This document shows positions 59,412 to 64,000 of a stretch of DNA of 64,000 bases, one piece after another (the stretch's first letter is position 1; each line of letters starts with the position of its first letter). Below the pieces are notes generated by a model. The model saw only the letters and a program-made list of their open reading frames with translations, was not told the origin of the DNA and made no database searches. The DNA comes from Lepiota brunneoincarnata. Taxonomy: Eukaryota > Basidiomycota > Agaricomycetes > Agaricales > Agaricaceae. The translations under genes were made by a program, and so were the position numbers. The DNA lies in the NCBI GenBank assembly GCA_023014365.1, contig JAEBUN010000003.1:124001-188000 (forward strand). Direction: 5' to 3'.

Positions 59412-60711
59412 TCACCAGCCGAAGATTAGGTCAGAAACCTGTCCTAGCATCCCTCGACTACTCGGGGTTGTGTTCGTAGTTACTGGGGCCTCACTGGGTT
59501 TCGCTGGCAGTGGCGTTGCGGGCTTGGAAGGAGGACCGGCTTTCCGAAAGGCAGATGTCGATGGAGCAAGTCTGATTGGAGTTCCAACAGTAGGCGTGTT
59601 AGAGGCAAAAGGCGATTGCGTCGGTTCGTCAACAGCCATTGCCCCTCCTGACGAACCGCTTTCGACTGGTGGTGCGCCAGTGCTTGATCGGATAAGTGGC
59701 TGGCCAAGGAGTGCTTCAGCTTGCGCTGTATCCTGTCAAACCCCGCATTGTGGTAAGGATGATGATATGTCAGCTGAAAATTTGAAATGGGGGACCGCTC
59801 ACCGCCCATTTGACACCAATCATCCAACTTCCAGCAAAGACTTCGCCATTCTTCCTGATAGCTCGCATCGCGTCTGTAGGATCATGATACCCAATCCTGA
59901 AGCAATTAAGGATTTCCGTATTAGGTTCCGCTTCTGTCGAGTTGCCGAGCGACCTGAAGTATTCTACTGTGGCGCCATACTTCTCTGGAGGGTAACCGAA
60001 AACGACTACATAAATTGGCTGAGATGATTGCACAGTGGGAATCGCACGAGTGTGTCGGCGGCTCGGGTGCAATGCTTCGGGGCCCAAAGTCTGACGTTGG
60101 TTGTCAGCTAGAACTCAGAATATTTGACAGTCGCAACAACGGACTTTTGTTGGCAGGCCATGAGGCGAAGGATCAGCGTAAATCTCGTTGGGCATATCGT
60201 GTATAGAACTGCGCGGTGGGGCGTCTTCGTCCGTAAATGTCTGCCGTTGTCTTCGTGACGCTCTATGAATTTCCGAACCAAGGGGAAAGAGAGATCCGGG
60301 ACGGCGTACCGTGTGCTTTGGAACATAGATTCCATCCCAAACTCGGAAGCCGATCCCCTCGTGAGTACGTTGTTCAGTTTCGCTTTGGTCTGCACAATGG
60401 GAATATCATCGACGCGCTGGCTGCTTTGGGGCGTAGTCTGACCCAAAATGTCAACATCCTTAGGCGCATGATTGTATGAGATTGACGCCTACAGGATTTT
60501 GAGACGTTGACTAAAACACGAGGCGTTCGTCAACATCGATAGCAGGTAAGCGAACTCGAGAAAAACACTGACCATGAGATATCCTGGTTGGTAATGACTT
60601 CGCGACTGTGACAAGCTCTCGCCAAACGATGAGCCGAGTTGACCGCCCTGTACTCGAGCTCCCCCATGCATTGAGATTTGGGTTATGGTGTGAACCTGTC
60701 GTTGAGGACAT
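59412..60711 (-). CDS. NUP53: nucleoporin NUP53/NUP35 (MPPN RRM domain)
   Basis: NUP53 links the inner ring of the nuclear pore to the pore membrane. Minus strand, ATG at 60711, stop at 59412-59414. Text in order: MSSTTGSHHNPNLNAWGSSS, LSQSRSHYQPGYLM|STSQN, VDILGQTTPQSSQRVDDIPI with VQTKAKLNNVL, RASRRQRQTFTDEDAPPRSS, the MPPN RRM (IYVVVFGYPPEKYGATVEYF; IGYHDPTDAMRAIRKNGEVF; WMIGVKWA), then DTAQAEALLGQPL and a proline-rich tail ending GMLGQVSDLIFGW, the amphipathic membrane-binding helix typical of the family. The last two exons (60090-region to 59803, and 59732-59412) join cleanly. Extra bases near 60648 and 60482 interrupt the N-terminal part; a downstream ATG at 60668 would avoid the first. 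Confidence 0.85.
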
Positions 60712-61767
60712 GCCTGCTACGGTGAAGGATGAACTGAACATAAGTGCGATTCACCTCTGCAAACAGACACAACATAAATCCTGTTAAGGCAACATGTGTT
60801 TGGCTACAGCCTCAAAGGTCAAACATCACGTGAATCGTCTCGGCCCCCATCAAAGCATTTCCTACCCGTCCGAGAGCCCTATTGCAAGATAACGGTTCCC
60901 CGTCCTACAATAAATGCCCGTTCAAACCCGAAATCTCAGTACCTAACATCTACATGACCCACTCACACACACGTCCATCCCCCCATCCCAATATAACCAA
61001 CCAACCTGAAGGTAACGAAAACATAGCAATAAAAAAAACTCCGCCCCAACCCGCCTCCCACTCCCAAAAGTGCCCCTACCCCTCCTCCTCGAAAGCCCCT
61101 CTGAGAACAATAAAAAGAGAGGGACGTCAAAACCCAACCCAAGAGCGTTGCGCGCGCGGATCATCATGGGAATCAGAAATCCTTTAGTTATTCCCTCCCC
61201 CCATATGGGGTTTGCGGAGTACTACATACATAGACTATACAAACTTTGTTCTCGCGCGCACCCCTTACATTATGTATATAGAGTAAACTTATCTTGCCTT
61301 GCGGTGAGAGAGAGAGAGAGAGAGAGAGATGACACACTCACAAACCCCGCTGTCGTCCCTCTGGCCGGGGACAGTTAGTTAGCTTAACACAAGTGACCGC
61401 AAAGCCGATGACTTGCCAAATAACTATATCTTTCCCAAGCACTTGAATTGTTGGGTCACCGGGTTCGGGCGCATCGGCATTTCTCGCCCAATCTAGATCA
61501 AAAACAAAAAAAAGAGCCAAGCCAAGCCCCCCGGTCCTCATGATCCGTTACGTTTCTACAAGGAGTAAAAACAAAGGCCATCAAGATTACCTCTTGTTCA
61601 GGGCTTCATTTACCTTCACAAGAAAAGAGTCCACCACCACAAAGGATATGATTGATTTTATCAAGGGTATACAGTCCGTGTAAAGTATATATATATACAT
61701 GGTATTGGCATCCAATGTCTAATAGTTGATCACGATTGCTAACGATGCACGCACCCACAGGTTCCTC
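60712..61767. other. no recognisable gene; GA microsatellite
   Basis: 5' flank of NUP53 and 3' flank of the P450 gene. A (GA)n microsatellite occupies about 61306-61329. No supported coding frame. Confidence 0.5.
61306..61329 (+). repeat. (GA)12 microsatellite
   Basis: Twelve GA dinucleotides in non-coding DNA. Confidence 0.9.
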
Positions 61768-64000
61768 TCACGCCCAGGAGGCGAGTTCCTCCTCAGCTCT
61801 TGCCGCCTCCACTGAAATGACTGATGTACAATGTGGGTTCCGGAGTGCGAGTTTGTATGAGAATTGTTGAGGTCGTAGAGACAGGTGTCCGTCCATTGCT
61901 TCAATGTCTGGGAGAACCGGCTTTCCAAACTGGTCGAGCGGGGGAATGATATCGAAAGCCCATAACGTCCTGGACGAAATGGACTAGTCAGATTGATCAA
62001 GGGACAAACATCAGGGCTTGAGGGTCACAAACCGAGCGAAGATGATTGTCAAAGCTTGCATGGCAATGTGAATACCAGGGCACATTCGTCGGCCAAAGCC
62101 GAATCCTGCTGTAAAAGTGGGGATTTTTCCGTCGAGGAATCGTTCAGGCTGGAATAGATCAGCCTCAGGGAACATCTACAATGAGATGGTCAGCAGGCCG
62201 ATGACGGTAGTAGGGTGCCTCAATCCTGTTCACTAACCTCCGGGTCTTGAGCCATTGCACTGAAATAGCTCCGTCAGCATTAGCCCCTGTACAGGTATTT
62301 GATAACTCACTAGACATTCGCATGTATACGGCTCCCACTCGGGATGAACATCCCATTATAAACATCGTCGCAAATATTGCTGTGCGCAACGCCAACAGGA
62401 AGGGTGGGGCGCCACCGGAGTGTTTCTTTGAGTATTGCCTGAATATAGGGTAGTGAACCCATATCCTCAAACTCGGGTAGTCGGTCGAAGCCGATCACAC
62501 GGTCAAGTTCCTCGTGTGCCTTTCGCATAACAGACGGATTATACAACATTGCCACTAGGGAAGCAAAAACCAAAGTTAATATAAGGGGATCGGACGGCAT
62601 GAAACATAATAGACTGACTGATGAAGATTTTGTAGATGGAGTCAGTCTGGGGGTCGGCGGAAATTGGTTAGGCGACAAAGACCCAGCTAGAAGTAGACAT
62701 ACCGTTGTAACCCCTGCTTGCCAAGGTGCGCTGAGGGCATAAGCGATTTCAACGTCATTAAGACCCCAGTTTGCTTGCTTTTGCAGCGCTCGGTTAGCAA
62801 TTGAAGGCATCGCTGTACCCTGCTCGACTCGCTCTCGGACTTGGTTCAATAATTTCAGGTAAACCTTGGTATCTCTTTCGCGCATCCTCTCTGGCTCGCG
62901 TCGGAACCATTGAAGACACCGCTATGTTCACGTAAGAACCGACAGCAGCGTCAATAGTGCGGTGCGGCTTACTGGAAGGTGGAGTAAGAATGGCCACTGG
63001 AAGCCTGTCAGTGTTCACTCGTCCCGGAGAGAAAAACTCCGCGCACTGTGTCAACCCAGGAGCGACCAAGATCCCTTCATACCAAATCAATCAAACAGTC
63101 ATCAAAATGTCAGCAACTCGTAACTTACAAAGTCCTGTGTAGAGTAAATTAGCACAAGTTGAGCTGGTTGGGGGGACGAGATAAAGACTCACTTGGTCAA
63201 GTCTTTCACGTCAAAGGAACCCATAAATGGAGCACTCGAAATCAGAAGGGACGACGATCACTCACAAGAGTCAATCTCCTGATTATCCCTAACCATGGGA
63301 TCATTCATTTCCTTGACTCGGCGGCCGTACGCCACACTCGTAACAACAGAAATAGCAAACCTAGGCATAATATAACCAAGTTTATAACACGGCGCGTGTG
63401 GGAAAGCAGGTAGAAACCTACCTTCTGATATGCAAAGAATACTGCTCCGAGTCTTTGGCACCCAACAGATCATTCAAAAGTATTTTTGATTCCAGTGATT
63501 GGAGAAGCTTGTATCCTTGGGATGCTTCGATTGATAATCCTGCATGCATCAACTTCATCCACCCAGTCAGCGTCCACCACTCATTAAGCAAAAATAGATT
63601 AAAATACCCACAGCTCTCCAGTTCCTCCATCGAGGCCCATATGGCATTCCAACGCCCCGCATCCCCCCGGAAAGAAGCTCTCCTCTATGGGTCCACGGAT
63701 TAATGAAGGGGCCCCAAACACATAGCAACCGCTGGGCCGATCCGCTCACCCCATAATGTTTCTTGGTCGACTGGAGTAAATATTTCCACGCTTCTCCAAA
63801 ATATCCGTGGCGGCTCTCAGGGTCCCCAACACTTGCCATCACCGAAATGAATGAGAAACGCAGCAGCAAGTCGGGGGAGCGAGAGAAAACAACCATACCT
63901 ATGATAGGCGTGCCACCCAGCCAGAACGAAATAACATCCCCTACCGCTCAGTGTCATTGCCCACGTCTTTGAAGCGGAGCAAGTAGGGGGGGGGGGGGGG
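61768..64000 (-). CDS. cytochrome P450 monooxygenase, 5' end outside the window
   Basis: Membrane-bound haem monooxygenase, probably of the expanded O-methylsterigmatocystin oxidoreductase-like P450s of mushrooms (inferred). Exons read, N to C: RYGDVISFWLGGTPIIG, VLGTLRAATDILEKRGNIYS, GMPYGPRWRNWRA, LMHAGLSIEASQGYKLLQSL, FAISVVTSVAYGRRVKEMND, FQWPFLLHLP|RCLQWFRRE, WGLNDVEIAYALSAPWQAGV with TTTDSIYKIFI, MLYNPSVMRKAHEELDRVIG, the K-helix ETLRWRP (E..R motif), VYAMAQDPE, the PERF motif FQPERFLDGK, the haem-binding FGFGRRMCPGIHIA, then SRTLWAFDIIPPLDQFGK, stop at 61768-61770. All catalytic landmarks are intact. The exon between DVKDLTK (about 63190) and FQWPF is unresolved. The membrane anchor lies beyond 64000. 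Confidence 0.88.
63986..64000 (+). repeat. poly-G run at the window end
   Basis: Fifteen G residues end the window, lying upstream of the first visible P450 exon. It may continue outside. Confidence 0.85.

Noticed and set aside
4820..64000. A specialised-metabolite biosynthetic gene cluster
   Set aside because: Oxygenases are plentiful, but no polyketide synthase, NRPS, terpene cyclase or other backbone enzyme, nor a pathway regulator, was seen.
1..64000. CRISPR array or bacterial mobile system
   Set aside because: The sequence is intron-rich eukaryotic DNA, and the only short tandem repeat with 28-base units (35563-35675) has no spacers.
4000..64000. Repeat-induced point mutation as the cause of decay
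   Set aside because: Differences between copies are not dominated by C-to-T changes; single-base gains are the striking class, and no run of TpA-rich sequence marks the copies.

Overview
The window reads as nuclear DNA of a filamentous basidiomycete, most likely an agaricomycete. Genes are split by many short introns, mostly about 40-60 bases, with GT..AG ends. The families present (multicopper laccase, DUF6533 seven-helix protein, AsaB/CmcJ-like oxygenase, PHBH-type FAD monooxygenases, cytochrome P450, M36 propeptide) fit that group. No rRNA, tRNA or CRISPR array could be supported.

Layout. 0.9-3.5 kb: a laccase with all four copper motifs and two reading-frame breaks. 4.8-16.0 kb: four head-to-tail copies (A-D) of an FAD-dependent monooxygenase gene sharing one 11-exon structure; B and C lie in a tandem duplication of about 3.37 kb that includes their flanks. 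A fifth copy (E) lies inverted at 54.9-56.9 kb. 17.1-19.6 kb: a DUF6533 membrane protein facing a stand-alone fungalysin propeptide gene. 22.2-27.5 kb: two AsaB/CmcJ-like oxygenase genes duplicated with promoter and 3' flank.

23.8-52.5 kb is a mosaic of amplified modules on the minus strand: family A (multi-pass membrane protein; seven copies plus one remnant) and family B (seven-helix membrane protein; three copies plus two remnants). Between them lie plus-strand fragments of an RRM gene resembling the nucleolar ribosome-biogenesis factor NOP8. The longest NOP8-like copy is at 47.2-49.2 kb. One RRM fragment is split by a 535-base MITE-like element with near-perfect terminal inverted repeats and a TA target duplication. 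Family A has two architectures, with and without an N-terminal secreted-type ectodomain, that switch exactly at one conserved phase-2 intron.

The right end returns to core genes: TGS1 (cap trimethylguanosine synthase), NUP53 (nucleoporin with MPPN RRM fold) and a cytochrome P450 whose 5' end runs off the window.

Many genes, including the normally single-copy TGS1 and NUP53, carry a frame break equivalent to one extra base. Either much of the window is decaying, or the assembly carries insertion errors; pseudogene calls here are therefore conditional. The oxidative enzymes (laccase, FAD monooxygenases, AsaB-like enzymes, P450) could serve aromatic catabolism or specialised metabolism, but no backbone synthase was seen, so calling this a biosynthetic cluster would be inference only.
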